From Mycolicibacterium sp. CH28 (GTDB lineage Bacteria; Actinomycetota; Actinomycetes; Mycobacteriales; Mycobacteriaceae): a stretch of 64,000 bases of DNA. The notes beneath the pieces are model-generated. The model did not search any database. It was not told where the DNA came from and was given only the letters and a program-made list of their open reading frames with translations. The position numbers and the translations under genes were made by a program. The DNA lies in contig NZ_SRLQ01000003.1 of the NCBI RefSeq assembly GCF_004745805.1, forward strand, positions 124,001 through 188,000. Direction: 5' to 3'. Positions 1-8,866 of this stretch are shown in pieces (positions within the stretch are counted from its first letter, which is position 1; each line of letters opens with the position of its first letter).

Positions 1-528
1 ATCCCGGTAGTTGCCGGTGTTGACCTTGGATAGGTGGCGTTGAATTGTCTTGTAGGACACTATCTCTGCGCCGAGATCGGTCAGGACGCGGGCGGAATCG
101 GCCTTGCTGGTCGGTTCCACCAGGCGGGCGATCACCAGATCACGGAATACCGGGTCGTCGACGGCATCGAAACCGAGCCAGTCATAGACCGCACCGAGGG
201 TGTCGTAGAGCAGGCGTGAACACGTCGAAGTGGTCCGCCCTGGCGGCACCGGGGCGCCCTTGGGAACACCAGCGGTCGGCAGGCTCAGCGTGCCGGTACG
301 CCAGTCCGCGACATCATCGACCCGCTGGGTTCGGGCAGCCACCTCGATATCGAGGGCACCTTGATCGGCAGCGGCGATCCGGCGGGCCGCCTCGACCAGG
401 ATCCCCAGCTCGGCATCGGTGTGCGCGGAACCGACATGAGCCAGGATCGTGCGCTGACCTCGGTGTTTACGTACCACCTGCACCGCGACAGCGCCCGAGG
501 CGGTGCGCACCTTCCGCACGTACGCCAC
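1..528 (-). CDS. IS1634-family transposase, N-terminal part (cut by window edge)
   Basis: Reading the minus strand from a GTG at 528 gives an open frame of 176 codons that runs off the window. A TAA lies three codons upstream of that GTG, so the start must be at or after it. The product begins VAYVRKVRTASGAVAVQVV and later has LYDTLGAVYDWLGFD and LVEPTSKADSARVLTDLG. From memory these are typical of the N-terminal region of IS1634/IS4-like transposases. The DDE catalytic core would lie outside the window. Whether the element is intact cannot be judged here. Confidence 0.75.
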   Translation of the reverse strand, partial: MAYVRKVRTASGAVAVQVVRKHRGQRTILAHVGSAHTDAELGILVEAARRIAAADQGALDIEVAARTQRVDDVADWRTGTLSLPTAGVPKGAPVPPGRTTSTCSRLLYDTLGAVYDWLGFDAVDDPVFRDLVIARLVEPTSKADSARVLTDLGAEIVSYKTIQRHLSKVNTGNYRD

Positions 529-544
529 CGCCCGAACTTACCCG

Positions 545-570
545 CTTAGTGCCCCAAACGGGGCACTAAG
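545..570. repeat. Perfect hairpin next to the transposase start
   Basis: CTTAGTGCCCC (545-555) and GGGGCACTAAG (560-570) form a perfect 11-bp inverted repeat around the loop AAAC. It lies 17 bases upstream of the transposase start, where an IS end is expected. It may be part of the terminal inverted repeat region or a transcription-blocking hairpin. The other end of the element is outside the window. Confidence 0.6.
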
Positions 571-996
571 CCCACTGAACCCGCAGGTCAACGGATCGCG
601 GAATCACAAACGAGCCGACCATGACCTAAGTCAGGGGCGAAACGTGGTCAGCCGCGGCCGTAAGGCTTGACCTTGACCTCTGGCGCAGCCATTCTCGGTG
701 GCCAACACTGTGGGCGGAATGGTGGTGGTCACGGTGTCACCCTGCGTCATTGGGTCCGGCATGATCGGAGCGGCCACCGCGGGCGAGTTCAGCGCCGCAC
801 CGTCGTCGAAGGTGATGGCCAACGCACCCATCGCACTGCCACCAGAATCGTTGGTACGCGCGGCACGCGTCAATTCAGGCATCGAGTCCCTCCGCTCAGA
901 ACCGTCGCCAGCCGTGGTCACCAGTTATGAGGACAGTGCAACCCGCGATACTCGAGGCACCCTGAAACGACCCCACCGAACAGCTGACAGAAATTC
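571..996. other. Non-coding or unassigned stretch between IS end and lpdC block
   Basis: I see no recognisable gene. A minus-strand frame starting at 882 and ending at 631 (MPELTRAARTND...) stays open for about 84 codons and is overlapped by plus-strand frames of similar length. Neither resembles a family I know. In M. tuberculosis a different gene (Rv0464c) follows Rv0463, so this stretch may have been disrupted by the insertion element. Confidence 0.4.
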
Positions 997-1266
997 CTAC
1001 AGGTAAGTGACGCCGAGCACGACCAGGGTGAAGATCACCGGCGAGATGGGCAGGCAGGCCAGGAAAGCCGCCCACACCAGCCGCTTGTTCTGGTACATCC
1101 GCCACGCCAGCAGCCCAACCGCGACCGCGGCGACCGCGATCACCGCGGCGAGAATCAGCAGCCAGAAACTGACCCTCGCCCCGCCCGTCGCCATGGAGAT
1201 CCCGATCAGCCACAGGATGTGACCGACCGCCAGCCCGCCGATACCGGCGATCAGTGTGGTCCTCAA
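997..1266 (-). CDS. Small membrane protein downstream of lpdC (Rv0463-like)
   Basis: The frame begins with a TTG at 1266 that overlaps the lpdC stop codon (TTGA), giving 89 residues. Longer upstream starts would lie deep inside lpdC. Two to three hydrophobic segments are visible: [18 protein letters not shown], then a [24 protein letters not shown] segment, then a C-terminal [16 protein letters not shown]. The position immediately after lpdC and the size match M. tuberculosis Rv0463 (97 residues, from memory). Its role is unknown. Overlapping stop and start suggest translational coupling. Confidence 0.65.
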   Translation of the reverse strand: MRTTLIAGIGGLAVGHILWLIGISMATGGARVSFWLLILAAVIAVAAVAVGLLAWRMYQNKRLVWAAFLACLPISPVIFTLVVLGVTYL

Positions 1267-2657
1267 AAGTTGATCATGTGACCGGCGAGGCCGTGGAAGC
1301 ATTCCTGGAGTGCCTCGGACAGCGTCGGGTGAGTGTGCACGTTGCGGGCCAACTCGTTGACCGTCAGGTCCCATTTCTGGGCCAAGGTCAGTTCCGGCAA
1401 CAACTCGGAGACGTCGGGCCCGATCAGGTGGGCGCCGAGCAGTTCACCGTACTTGGCATCGGCGATGACCTTGACGAATCCGGTCGGGTCACCCAGACCG
1501 TGGGCCTTGCCGTTGGCCGTGAACGGGAACTTCGCCACCTTGACGTCATAGCCCTCGTCGCGGGCCTGCTGCTCGGTGAGTCCGAAGCTGGCCACCTGGG
1601 GCTGGCAGAACGTGGCACGCGGCATCATCCGGTAGTCGCCGAACGCCAGTGTCTCGGCGCCGGCGATGGTCTCGGCGGCCACCACACCCATCGCCTCGGC
1701 AACGTGGGCCAGTTGTAGCTTGGCCGTCACGTCGCCGATGGCGTAGATGTGCGGCACGTTTGTGCGCATGTAGTCGTCGATGGCGATGGCCTTGCGCTCG
1801 GTCAGCTGGACGCCGGTCGCCTCGAGGCCGTAGCCCTCGACGTTGGGGGCAAAACCGATAGCCTGCAACACCTTCTCGGTCTTGATCTCCTCGGTCTTGC
1901 CGTCCTTGCTGACCACGACGGTGACCATGGCGCCATCATCAGTGATGGACTCGACCTTGGTGCCGGTGAGGATCTTGACCCCGAGCTTCTTGTACTGCTT
2001 CTCGATCTCCTTGGAGACCTCGGCGTCTTCGTTGGGCAGGGCACGCGGCAGGAACTCGACGATGGTGACGTCAACGCCGTAGTTCTTCATGACGTAGGCG
2101 AACTCCATGCCGATCGCACCCGCACCGGCGATCACGATGGACTTCGGCAGCTCCCGCGACAGAATCTGCTCTTCGTAGGTGACGACGTTCTTCGAGAGCG
2201 ACGTACCGGGCACGAGTCGGGTGCTGCTGCCGGTGGCGATGATGGCGTTGTCGAAGGTGACGGTTTCGGTTCCGCCCTCGTTGAGCTTGACCGAGATGGT
2301 GTTGGCGTCGGTGAACGCGCCGTAGCCGTGGATCTCGGTGATCTTGTTCTTCTTCATCAGGAAGTGCACACCGGCGACGCGGCCGTCGGCGACCTTACGG
2401 CTGCGATCGAAGGCGGCGCCGTAATCGAAAGTCGCTTCGCCGCTGATGCCGAAGGTCTTGGCGTCTTTGGTGAAGATATGCGCCAGTTCAGCGTTGCGCA
2501 GCAACGCCTTCGACGGGATACAGCCGACATTGAGGCACACCCCGCCCCAGTACTTGGGTTCGATGATGGCGGTGTTCAGACCGAGTTGCGCGGCGCGGAT
2601 GGCTGCGACATATCCACCGGGCCCGGCTCCGAGCACTACGACGTCATAATGGGTCAC
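1263..2657 (-). CDS. lpdC: Dihydrolipoyl dehydrogenase (E3)
   Basis: The enzyme re-oxidises dihydrolipoamide with NAD+ as E3 of the pyruvate dehydrogenase complex. In mycobacteria it also serves the branched-chain keto-acid dehydrogenase and the AhpC/AhpD peroxidase system. The 464 residues equal the M. tuberculosis LpdC length. FAD-binding GAGPGG is at about 10-15, and the redox cysteines are C41 and C46 in [13 protein letters not shown]. The NAD fold ([12 protein letters not shown]) and the C-terminal HTHPTLSEA with the active-site His/Glu pair follow. The start is GTG at 2657. It sits in a minus-strand run of genes with Rv0461/Rv0460-like membrane proteins upstream. Confidence 0.95.
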   Translation of the reverse strand: MTHYDVVVLGAGPGGYVAAIRAAQLGLNTAIIEPKYWGGVCLNVGCIPSKALLRNAELAHIFTKDAKTFGISGEATFDYGAAFDRSRKVADGRVAGVHFLMKKNKITEIHGYGAFTDANTISVKLNEGGTETVTFDNAIIATGSSTRLVPGTSLSKNVVTYEEQILSRELPKSIVIAGAGAIGMEFAYVMKNYGVDVTIVEFLPRALPNEDAEVSKEIEKQYKKLGVKILTGTKVESITDDGAMVTVVVSKDGKTEEIKTEKVLQAIGFAPNVEGYGLEATGVQLTERKAIAIDDYMRTNVPHIYAIGDVTAKLQLAHVAEAMGVVAAETIAGAETLAFGDYRMMPRATFCQPQVASFGLTEQQARDEGYDVKVAKFPFTANGKAHGLGDPTGFVKVIADAKYGELLGAHLIGPDVSELLPELTLAQKWDLTVNELARNVHTHPTLSEALQECFHGLAGHMINF

Positions 2658-2661
2658 GCCG

Positions 2662-3204
2662 CTAGCCTATCGTCGGACGGGCGATCCATTCGAAGTAGTA
2701 GGCACCGTGCAGTATCGCGGCGGTCGTCACCGAGGCCAGCGGCGCGGACATCAGCGCGATGGCCAGCGCCGTCACCGGCGCCCGGTTGGGCACCATCGAG
2801 ATGAGCATGCTGGCCACCGAACACACGATCAGGTAGATCAGCACACCGAACGCAGCTGGAGTCTTGTTCAGCGACGTGTACCACCAGAAGTAGAACGCGA
2901 GGCCGGCAGCGGCGGCCAGCACCCACACCGCTGCCACAATGAACACGAACTGCCAGCGCTTCACGTATTGGTAGTCTCCCGACGCCGCAATCTGCGCCGG
3001 GAGCACCACGACCGGCTCGGCGTGCGGCGAGCCGGTGACGGGATGCAGGAACGCGTCGGTGTCGAAGTTCCCCAGCTCACTGAACGCGAACGGTTTCGAC
3101 TCGGGCTCGCCGGTGATGGGCTTGAGCGGGTTGGGGTGCGGCCCGGTGTCGAAGATCGGCGCATGATGCGGCTCGGTCGACGGCAGGGAAGGCTTGTCAG
3201 CCAC
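2662..3204 (-). CDS. Membrane protein upstream of lpdC (Rv0461-like)
   Basis: 180 residues from a GTG at 3204. About 85 polar, proline-rich residues come first. Then come four hydrophobic segments, beginning [18 protein letters not shown] and ending near [16 protein letters not shown]. There is no signal peptide, so the N-terminus is probably cytoplasmic. The gene overlaps the upstream small membrane gene by 8 bases and ends 4 bases before lpdC, so the three are probably co-transcribed. The order matches Rv0460-Rv0461-lpdC. Function is unknown. Confidence 0.8.
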   Translation of the reverse strand: MADKPSLPSTEPHHAPIFDTGPHPNPLKPITGEPESKPFAFSELGNFDTDAFLHPVTGSPHAEPVVVLPAQIAASGDYQYVKRWQFVFIVAAVWVLAAAAGLAFYFWWYTSLNKTPAAFGVLIYLIVCSVASMLISMVPNRAPVTALAIALMSAPLASVTTAAILHGAYYFEWIARPTIG

Positions 3205-3475
3205 CGGACACCACCTGAATCAGAACCAGTGCCCCCAGCCAGCCCGGGGCCATCGCCAGGATGAACGCCCCGGCAGCCGTGATCCAACGCCGAGGGGACA
3301 GCAGGATCACCAGCATCCCGATCACGGACGGCACCGCGATCACCAAACCCACAACGACGTCGGGCCGAACCGGCCTCTTGACCAGCACCGTGGTGGCGAC
3401 GGCCGCGATCAGACCGGCCACCGTTCCGACCAGCAACGCACTTGTGAGCAGCCATGCCCGAGGCAGGGGTATCAC
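3197..3475 (-). CDS. Small hydrophobic protein (Rv0460-like)
   Basis: I place the start at GTG 3475, two bases after the stop of the DUF779 gene. An upstream GTG at 3508 would overlap that gene by 31 bases. The 92-residue product has three hydrophobic segments: LLTSALLVGTVAGLIAAVA, VVVGLVIAVPSVIGMLVIL, and ITAAGAFILAMAPGWLGAL. Its 3' end overlaps the next gene by 8 bases. Position matches Rv0460, described as a conserved hydrophobic protein. Function is unknown. Confidence 0.7.
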   Translation of the reverse strand: MIPLPRAWLLTSALLVGTVAGLIAAVATTVLVKRPVRPDVVVGLVIAVPSVIGMLVILLSPRRWITAAGAFILAMAPGWLGALVLIQVVSGG

Positions 3476-3477
3476 GT

Positions 3478-4053
3478 CTACGAGGGTACTTGCCCCTTCG
3501 CGGACCACGGCTCAACGCCTTCGGCGTGCCGACCAGGGATTGCGCAGGCGTCGGCGGCCTCGGCGACCACGAGATCGTGCCGCACGGATGGGCGGGCGCC
3601 CCGCTCGTAGTCGGCACCGGTCAGTGGTGAGGAGTCGCCCAGCAACCGGTTCTCCGCCTCGGTGAAGGCCCGGCCTCGGCTGAGGAAGCGCATCCCTTCC
3701 GGCGATTCCAGGCTGAACCCGCCACCGCGGCCCGGAACGACGTCGATCACCAGCTGGGTGTGCTTCCACGTCTCGAACTGCGAGCCGGAGATCCACACCG
3801 GAGCGCCTTCCAACACTCCGAGCAGCACATCCCGGTCACCGACGATGAACTCCCCGTCCGGGTAACACATCGGCGAGGACCCGTCGCAGCAGCCGCCGGA
3901 CTGGTGGAACATCACCGGGCCGTGCCGCTCCTGCAGACTGTGTAGGAGCTCGGCCGCCGCCGCGGTGATGAGTGCCCGCGGCGGCGCCTCCGCCTCGCGA
4001 TTTCGGCGCGTTCCCGTTCGCTGGGCGGCGGTAGGCGCGCCGAAATCGTCCAT
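3478..4053 (-). CDS. DUF779 family protein (Rv0459-like)
   Basis: 191 residues from ATG 4053, which shares one base with the aldehyde dehydrogenase stop codon (TGATG). The central segment has HGPVMFHQSGGCCDGSSPMC, with a Cys pair and a third Cys that could bind metal, then WISGSQFETWKHTQLVIDVV. DUF779 proteins are nearly always encoded directly after an acetaldehyde-type dehydrogenase, as here, so an accessory role for that enzyme is likely but unproven. The coupled start supports joint expression. Confidence 0.85.
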   Translation of the reverse strand: MDDFGAPTAAQRTGTRRNREAEAPPRALITAAAAELLHSLQERHGPVMFHQSGGCCDGSSPMCYPDGEFIVGDRDVLLGVLEGAPVWISGSQFETWKHTQLVIDVVPGRGGGFSLESPEGMRFLSRGRAFTEAENRLLGDSSPLTGADYERGARPSVRHDLVVAEAADACAIPGRHAEGVEPWSAKGQVPS

Positions 4054-5576
4054 CAGAAGAAGCCTTGGGCTTTGTTGCTGTAGGAGACCAGCAGGTTTTT
4101 GGTTTGCTGATAGTGATCGAGCATCATCAGGTGGTTTTCCCGGCCGATACCGGACTGCTTGTAACCACCAAACGCCGCGTGCGCGGGATAGGCGTGATAA
4201 CAGTTGGTCCACACCCGACCGGCCTTGATATCACGCCCCGCCCGATACGCGGTATTGCCATCCCGGCTCCACACCCCCGCACCCAACCCATACAACGTGT
4301 CATTCGCAATCCGGATCGCATCGTCGTAATCGGTAAACGACGTCACCGACACCACCGGCCCAAAAATCTCCTCCTGGAAGATCCGCATCGCGTTATGCCC
4401 GGTGAACACTGTGGGCTGCACGTAATACCCACCACTGAGATCCCCACCCAACTCGGCGCGCTCCCCACCGGTGAGCACCTGCGCACCCTCACTCTTACCG
4501 ATCTCGATATAGGACAAGATCTTCTCCAACTGATCATTGGAGGCCTGCGCCCCGATCATCGTCTCGGTATCGAGCGGATCGCCCTGACGCACCGCCTTGG
4601 TCCGGATCGCCGCCATCGCCAAGAACTCGTCATAGATATCAGCCTGAATCAGACTCCGCGACGGACACGTACACACCTCACCCTGATTCAGGGCAAACAT
4701 CGTGAACCCCTCCAGCGCCTTGTCCTGAAAATCGTCATTGGCGGCCAACACATCGGAAAAGAAAATGTTCGGACTCTTACCACCCAGCTCCAAGGTCACC
4801 GGGATCAAATTCTGCGAGGCGTACTGCATGATCAACCGCCCCGTCGTCGTCTCCCCAGTAAACGCAATCTTGGCGATCCGATTCGAGGAGGCCAACGGCT
4901 TGCCCGCCTCCACCCCAAACCCATTGACCACATTGATCACCCCCGCCGGCAACAAATCCCCGATCACCGACATCAGGTAGAGCACCGACGCCGGAGTCTG
5001 CTCAGCCGGCTTCAACACAATCGCATTACCCGCCGCCAACGCCGGCGCCAACTTCCACACCGCCATCAAAATCGGAAAATTCCACGGAATGATCTGACCG
5101 ACCACACCCAACGGCTCGTGGAAGTGATAGGCCACCGTGTCCTCATCGATCTGCGACAGCGACCCCTCCTGGGCACGGATCGCACCCGCGTAATAACGGA
5201 AATGATCCACCGCCAACGGAATATCGGCATTCAACGTTTCCCGAATCGGCTTACCGTTATCCCACGACTCCGCCACCGCGATCGACTCCAGATTCGCCTC
5301 AATCCGATCAGCGATCCGGTTCAACACCAACGCCCGCTCCGCCGGCGAAGTCTTCCCCCACCCCGGCGCCGCCGCATGAGCAGCATCCAACGCCAACTCA
5401 ACATCAGCCCCACCCGACCGAGCAACCTCACAAAACACCTCACCGGTCACCGGAGTGCGATTCTCGAAATACTCACCCCCCACCGGCGCCACCCACTGAC
5501 CACCAATGAAGTTGTCGTAACGCGCTTGGAACGACATCAACGCGCCCTCCGAACCCGGGCGTGCGAACACTGTCAT
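4053..5576 (-). CDS. NAD-dependent aldehyde dehydrogenase (Rv0458-like, AldB/ExaC type)
   Basis: It oxidises acetaldehyde or related short aldehydes to the acid. ATG 5576 is preceded by a strong ribosome site (GAGGAGGA) and gives 507 residues, the Rv0458 length. IIPWNFP (about 160), ELGGKSPN (about 265) and the catalytic cysteine in [10 protein letters not shown] (about 305) are all present. The C-terminal [13 protein letters not shown] is typical of the AldB group. The GAF regulator lies directly upstream with a 10-base gap, and butanediol/acetoin genes precede that. Acetaldehyde from C2 cleavage of acetoin is therefore a plausible substrate. Confidence 0.92.
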   Translation of the reverse strand: MTVFARPGSEGALMSFQARYDNFIGGQWVAPVGGEYFENRTPVTGEVFCEVARSGGADVELALDAAHAAAPGWGKTSPAERALVLNRIADRIEANLESIAVAESWDNGKPIRETLNADIPLAVDHFRYYAGAIRAQEGSLSQIDEDTVAYHFHEPLGVVGQIIPWNFPILMAVWKLAPALAAGNAIVLKPAEQTPASVLYLMSVIGDLLPAGVINVVNGFGVEAGKPLASSNRIAKIAFTGETTTGRLIMQYASQNLIPVTLELGGKSPNIFFSDVLAANDDFQDKALEGFTMFALNQGEVCTCPSRSLIQADIYDEFLAMAAIRTKAVRQGDPLDTETMIGAQASNDQLEKILSYIEIGKSEGAQVLTGGERAELGGDLSGGYYVQPTVFTGHNAMRIFQEEIFGPVVSVTSFTDYDDAIRIANDTLYGLGAGVWSRDGNTAYRAGRDIKAGRVWTNCYHAYPAHAAFGGYKQSGIGRENHLMMLDHYQQTKNLLVSYSNKAQGFF

Positions 5577-5586
5577 AAGTCCTCCT

Positions 5587-6876
5587 CTACGAGACACTTT
5601 CCTTGTTACGAACGACACGAACCGCGGGTGCGGTCGATGCGGGCAGCACCATCGACAGGTCAGCGGGATACCGCACCGCCACGTCGATTCCGCCGGCGAA
5701 CCGATACGGCTGGGCCGCAAGCAGTCCGGAGAACTGCTTGCGAAGCCGGGACAGCTCGGCACGCACCGTCACCACACGCGACCGATCGCCGTACAGATCG
5801 GCGGCCAGTTCGGGCGCGGAGCGGCCTTGGGGGTGCCGCGCCAGGATGAACAGGATCTCGGCGTGGCGCAACGAGATGTCGTGGCGCCAACGACCGAACT
5901 GTCCCGCCATGTCCAGGACCGGGGCCCCGGCGACCCGCAGGTCCAGCGATACCTGCGCCAGCGCCGGTACATCGTCGTCCTCGGTGGGCCGAACCAGCCA
6001 TCCGCCGGGTAACACATCGACGTCGCACATGCCGAACGTCGGGATCCACGCCCGGCCCGGACCGATGCCGTCGGGCAGCAGAATGCGATTGTGCAGCGGC
6101 AGCGAGTCGACCGCGGCCACCCAGCCGTCGGGGTCCACCGCCAGGGCGGGCGCGCCCATGCGGGCCAGGATCGGGGCGGCGACCATCCGCAGCCGGTTCA
6201 GGACGCGGTCGTGCTGCTCACGCAGATGTGACTCGGCCAGCCGGGCGACGGCATCTACCAATGCCACCGTCGTGGGGTGCACGGTTGGGGCGGGGCCGGA
6301 CACGTCGACCACGCCGATGACGTGTCCGGTTCGCGGATCGCGGATGGGTGCGCCGGCGCAGGTCCAGGAATGGTGGGTGCGCAGGAAATGCTCGGCCGAG
6401 AACACCTGCACGGCGCGGTTGGACACCAGGGCCGTGCCGATCGCGTTGGTGCCGACCTCGCCTTCGGCCCAGTGCGCACCCTCGATGAACCCGAGACGGT
6501 CGGCGTTGCTCAGTACTGCCGGGGAGCCGGAGCGCCACAGCACCCGTCCGGCGGAGTCCGCGACGACAAGGATGTTGGCGCCCTCGGCGACGATCGTCTC
6601 CAGGCCACGGGAGATTTCGTCGAGCACCCCCATCAGGCCCGATGCCCGGCGTAACGCCTCGAGCCCACCGGATTCCACCACCGGCGGGATGCGGCTGTCC
6701 GGGTCGACACCAGCCGACATCATCCGCCGCCAGGAATCGCCGATGACATCCCGAGGACGGGCGGGCGCACGGTGACCCGCCATCGTCGCGTCGTAGACAG
6801 CCGACATCAGCCGCGCGTAACGGCGCGGATCTTCCCCGACGGCGACGGCGGGTTCAGGCACGGACAGACCTTGCAT
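5587..6876 (-). CDS. GAF-domain transcriptional regulator, AcoR-like but without an AAA+ domain
   Basis: 429 residues from ATG 6876. The N-terminal half matches the sensor region of AcoR-type activators: [51 protein letters not shown] and [14 protein letters not shown]. This is the GAF-type ligand domain. AcoR normally continues with a sigma-54-interacting AAA+ ATPase. Here a linker leads instead to a C-terminal DNA-binding-like region ([20 protein letters not shown] and [15 protein letters not shown]). That fits mycobacteria, which lack sigma-54. It sits between acetoin/butanediol genes and the aldehyde dehydrogenase, all on the same strand, so it probably controls them. Confidence 0.85.
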   Translation of the reverse strand: MQGLSVPEPAVAVGEDPRRYARLMSAVYDATMAGHRAPARPRDVIGDSWRRMMSAGVDPDSRIPPVVESGGLEALRRASGLMGVLDEISRGLETIVAEGANILVVADSAGRVLWRSGSPAVLSNADRLGFIEGAHWAEGEVGTNAIGTALVSNRAVQVFSAEHFLRTHHSWTCAGAPIRDPRTGHVIGVVDVSGPAPTVHPTTVALVDAVARLAESHLREQHDRVLNRLRMVAAPILARMGAPALAVDPDGWVAAVDSLPLHNRILLPDGIGPGRAWIPTFGMCDVDVLPGGWLVRPTEDDDVPALAQVSLDLRVAGAPVLDMAGQFGRWRHDISLRHAEILFILARHPQGRSAPELAADLYGDRSRVVTVRAELSRLRKQFSGLLAAQPYRFAGGIDVAVRYPADLSMVLPASTAPAVRVVRNKESVS

Positions 6877-6899
6877 TACTGCCGATTGTGCTCTGCATC

Positions 6900-7694
6900 T
6901 CAGCGGTAGACCAGACCGCCGTCGATGAGTCCCGATTGTCCGGTCATGTAGTCGGCATCCGGGCCGGCCAGATACGAGACGAAACCGGCGACATCGTCCG
7001 GCGTTTCGGCGCGGCCCAGCGCGATCCCGCCGACGAACTTGTCGTAGGTCTCCCCCTCGGCCGCCCCGGTCAGCTCCGCGAAACGCTTGTCGATCTCCAC
7101 CCACATGTCGGTGCCCACCACGCCGGGGCAGTACGCGTTGACGGTGATGCCGTCGGCGGCATGTTCCTTGGCGGCGGCCTGGGTCAGCGCCCGCACAGCG
7201 AACTTCGATGCGCTGTAGACCCCGAGCATGGCGAAGCCGTCATGTCCGGCGATGGACGAGGCATTGACGATCTTGCTGATCTTTCCCTGTTCCTTGTTGC
7301 CCAGCTGCTTGAACTTCGCCGCGGCCGCCTGGATACCCCACAGCACTCCGTTGACGTTGATCGCCCAGATCCGGGCCACGTCTTCCGGCGTGACGTCGGC
7401 GATGGGTCCGACCATCGCAATGCCGGCGTTGTTGACCATGATGTCGAAGCCGCCGAGCGCGGCGGCGGCATGGTCGACGGCAGCGAAGACCTGGTCACGG
7501 TCGCTTACGTCGGCAGCGAATATCGTTGTTTTACAGCCGATTTCAGCGATCTCGGCGGCGACGGAGTCGATACCGTCAGCGCGGAGGTCGACCAGCGCGA
7601 TATCGGCGCCGTCCTGCGCCAGGCGCAGCGCGATGCCCCGGCCGATCCCGCGGGCCGCTCCGGTGACCAGCGCCACCTTGCCGTGCAGTGTCAT
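6900..7694 (-). CDS. Acetoin reductase / meso-2,3-butanediol dehydrogenase (SDR)
   Basis: 264 residues. This is a classical short-chain dehydrogenase with TGAARGIGRG near the N-terminus, NNAGIAMVG, and the catalytic S/Y/K in SSIAG and YSASKFAV. The C-terminal block MWVEIDKRF...GEtyDKFVGGIALGR and MTGQSGLIDGGLVYR is characteristic of (S)-acetoin-forming diacetyl reductases (BudC group). The ATG overlaps the stop of the upstream butanediol dehydrogenase by 4 bases (ATGA). The pair likely interconverts butanediol stereoisomers, acetoin and diacetyl. Assignment is by family motifs and the neighbouring gene. Confidence 0.85.
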   Translation of the reverse strand: MTLHGKVALVTGAARGIGRGIALRLAQDGADIALVDLRADGIDSVAAEIAEIGCKTTIFAADVSDRDQVFAAVDHAAAALGGFDIMVNNAGIAMVGPIADVTPEDVARIWAINVNGVLWGIQAAAAKFKQLGNKEQGKISKIVNASSIAGHDGFAMLGVYSASKFAVRALTQAAAKEHAADGITVNAYCPGVVGTDMWVEIDKRFAELTGAAEGETYDKFVGGIALGRAETPDDVAGFVSYLAGPDADYMTGQSGLIDGGLVYR

Positions 7695-8749
7695 GCATTA
7701 CTCCGCTCAGATGGGTCGGCCAGAACTTTCATCTTCTTGCCGGCGTGCAGCGCCTCGAAGCCCTCGTCGACCACGTCGTCGAGGGGAATCGTGGTGACCC
7801 AGCCGGTGGTGTCGTAGGAGCCCTTGGCCATCAACGCGATGACGGCCTCGAAGTCGGCTCCGGTGTAGCACAGCGATCCCTGGATCCGACTCTCGTTCAT
7901 GACGAGGTTGAGAAGCGGTGTTTCCAAGGGCTTTTCGTAGATTGCCACACTGACCATCGGTTTGCGCGAACCGACGCAGGCCAGCGCTGTTGCCACGGCC
8001 GGGGCGACGCCGGCGGCGTCGTACACGGCGTCGGCGCCCCGCCCCCGGGTGTGGTCGGCGATGAAGGCGCGCACGTCGAGCGCGGCCGGATCCAGCGTTG
8101 CGGCGCCGAGGGCTTCGATGGCGGCGCGCCGCGTCGGGGATGGCTCGACGACGAAGACGTCGTCAAGTCCCTTGCCCCGCAACGCGAACCACAGCCCGAT
8201 CCCGATGGGTCCGGCCCCGAACACCATCGCGGTGTCGCCCGGGCGGACGTCGCCGAGGGTGGCGGCGTGATAGGCGACCGACATCGGTTCGACGAGCGCG
8301 CCGAGCTCCAGGGACACATTGTCGGGCAGCTTGTGCAGCATGGACGTTGGCACGACGGTGTATTCGGCCATTCCTCCGTCGGACATCAGGCCGTGGAAGC
8401 CGATCTGCTGGCACACGTTGTAGTTGCCGGCCAGACACGGCCCGCAGTGGTCGCACTTGTAGATCGGTTCGACGGCGACACGATCCCCCACCGCCCATCC
8501 GGTGACGCCGTCACCGACCGCGGTGATGGTTCCGGAGAATTCGTGGCCGATCGTCAGCGGCAGCTGTTGATGAGTCAGGGGGTGCGGCTCGGTGGGCACG
8601 AAGATCGGCCCGGCGTAGTACTCGTGCAGGTCGGTGCCGCAGATCCCGTTGAAGCCGACCTTGAGCTTGACCGTCCCTGCCGTGGGTTCCGGTTCGGCGA
8701 CGTCGTCGATCTCGACCTTGTTGGGTCCGTAATAGACAGCTGCTCTCAT
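7691..8749 (-). CDS. (R,R)-2,3-butanediol dehydrogenase, zinc-type MDR
   Basis: 352 residues. The catalytic zinc site is visible in GICGTDLHEYYAGP and GHEFSG, with E in VEPIYKC. The structural zinc motif CDHCGPCLAGNYNVC follows, then a Rossmann fold (VFGAGPIGIGLW). The N-terminal MRAAVYYGPNKVEIDDV and the SDGGMAEYTVVP block are typical of the BdhA family. It is the first gene of the minus-strand run to the acetoin reductase, GAF regulator and aldehyde dehydrogenase. The promoter must lie in 8750-8866, next to the nested dyad. Confidence 0.88.
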   Translation of the reverse strand: MRAAVYYGPNKVEIDDVAEPEPTAGTVKLKVGFNGICGTDLHEYYAGPIFVPTEPHPLTHQQLPLTIGHEFSGTITAVGDGVTGWAVGDRVAVEPIYKCDHCGPCLAGNYNVCQQIGFHGLMSDGGMAEYTVVPTSMLHKLPDNVSLELGALVEPMSVAYHAATLGDVRPGDTAMVFGAGPIGIGLWFALRGKGLDDVFVVEPSPTRRAAIEALGAATLDPAALDVRAFIADHTRGRGADAVYDAAGVAPAVATALACVGSRKPMVSVAIYEKPLETPLLNLVMNESRIQGSLCYTGADFEAVIALMAKGSYDTTGWVTTIPLDDVVDEGFEALHAGKKMKVLADPSERSNA

Positions 8750-8786
8750 ACCCCAGTTCTATGTGACGGCGGCCACACCGGAAAGG

Positions 8787-8827
8787 GTTGCAGGGGGTTG
8801 CAGGCCATGATTGCAACGCCTCGCAAC
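8787..8827. promoter_or_regulatory. Nested dyad operator between butanediol and monooxygenase genes
   Basis: Four half-sites are arranged symmetrically around base 8807. GTTGCA is at 8787-8792 and 8797-8802. TGCAAC is at 8812-8817 and CGCAAC at 8822-8827. The inner pair is a perfect inverted repeat with a 9-base spacer, and the outer pair is inverted with one mismatch. Half-sites on each side are one helical turn apart, a typical design for two dimers on one DNA face. The GAF regulator of the adjacent operon is the obvious candidate binder. Confidence 0.65.
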
Positions 8828-8866
8828 TCTTGCCGGGGTGCCCGCGGTAGATGTGTCCTGGCTCAC

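Noticed and set aside
1749..2804. Plus-strand open frame of 351 codons opposite lpdC
   Set aside because: It is a shadow of lpdC with a biased residue mix and no ribosome site.
4065..5849. Plus-strand open frame of 594 codons opposite the aldehyde dehydrogenase
   Set aside because: It is exactly antisense to a gene with all aldehyde dehydrogenase motifs. Its product is Arg/His/Pro-rich with no family likeness.
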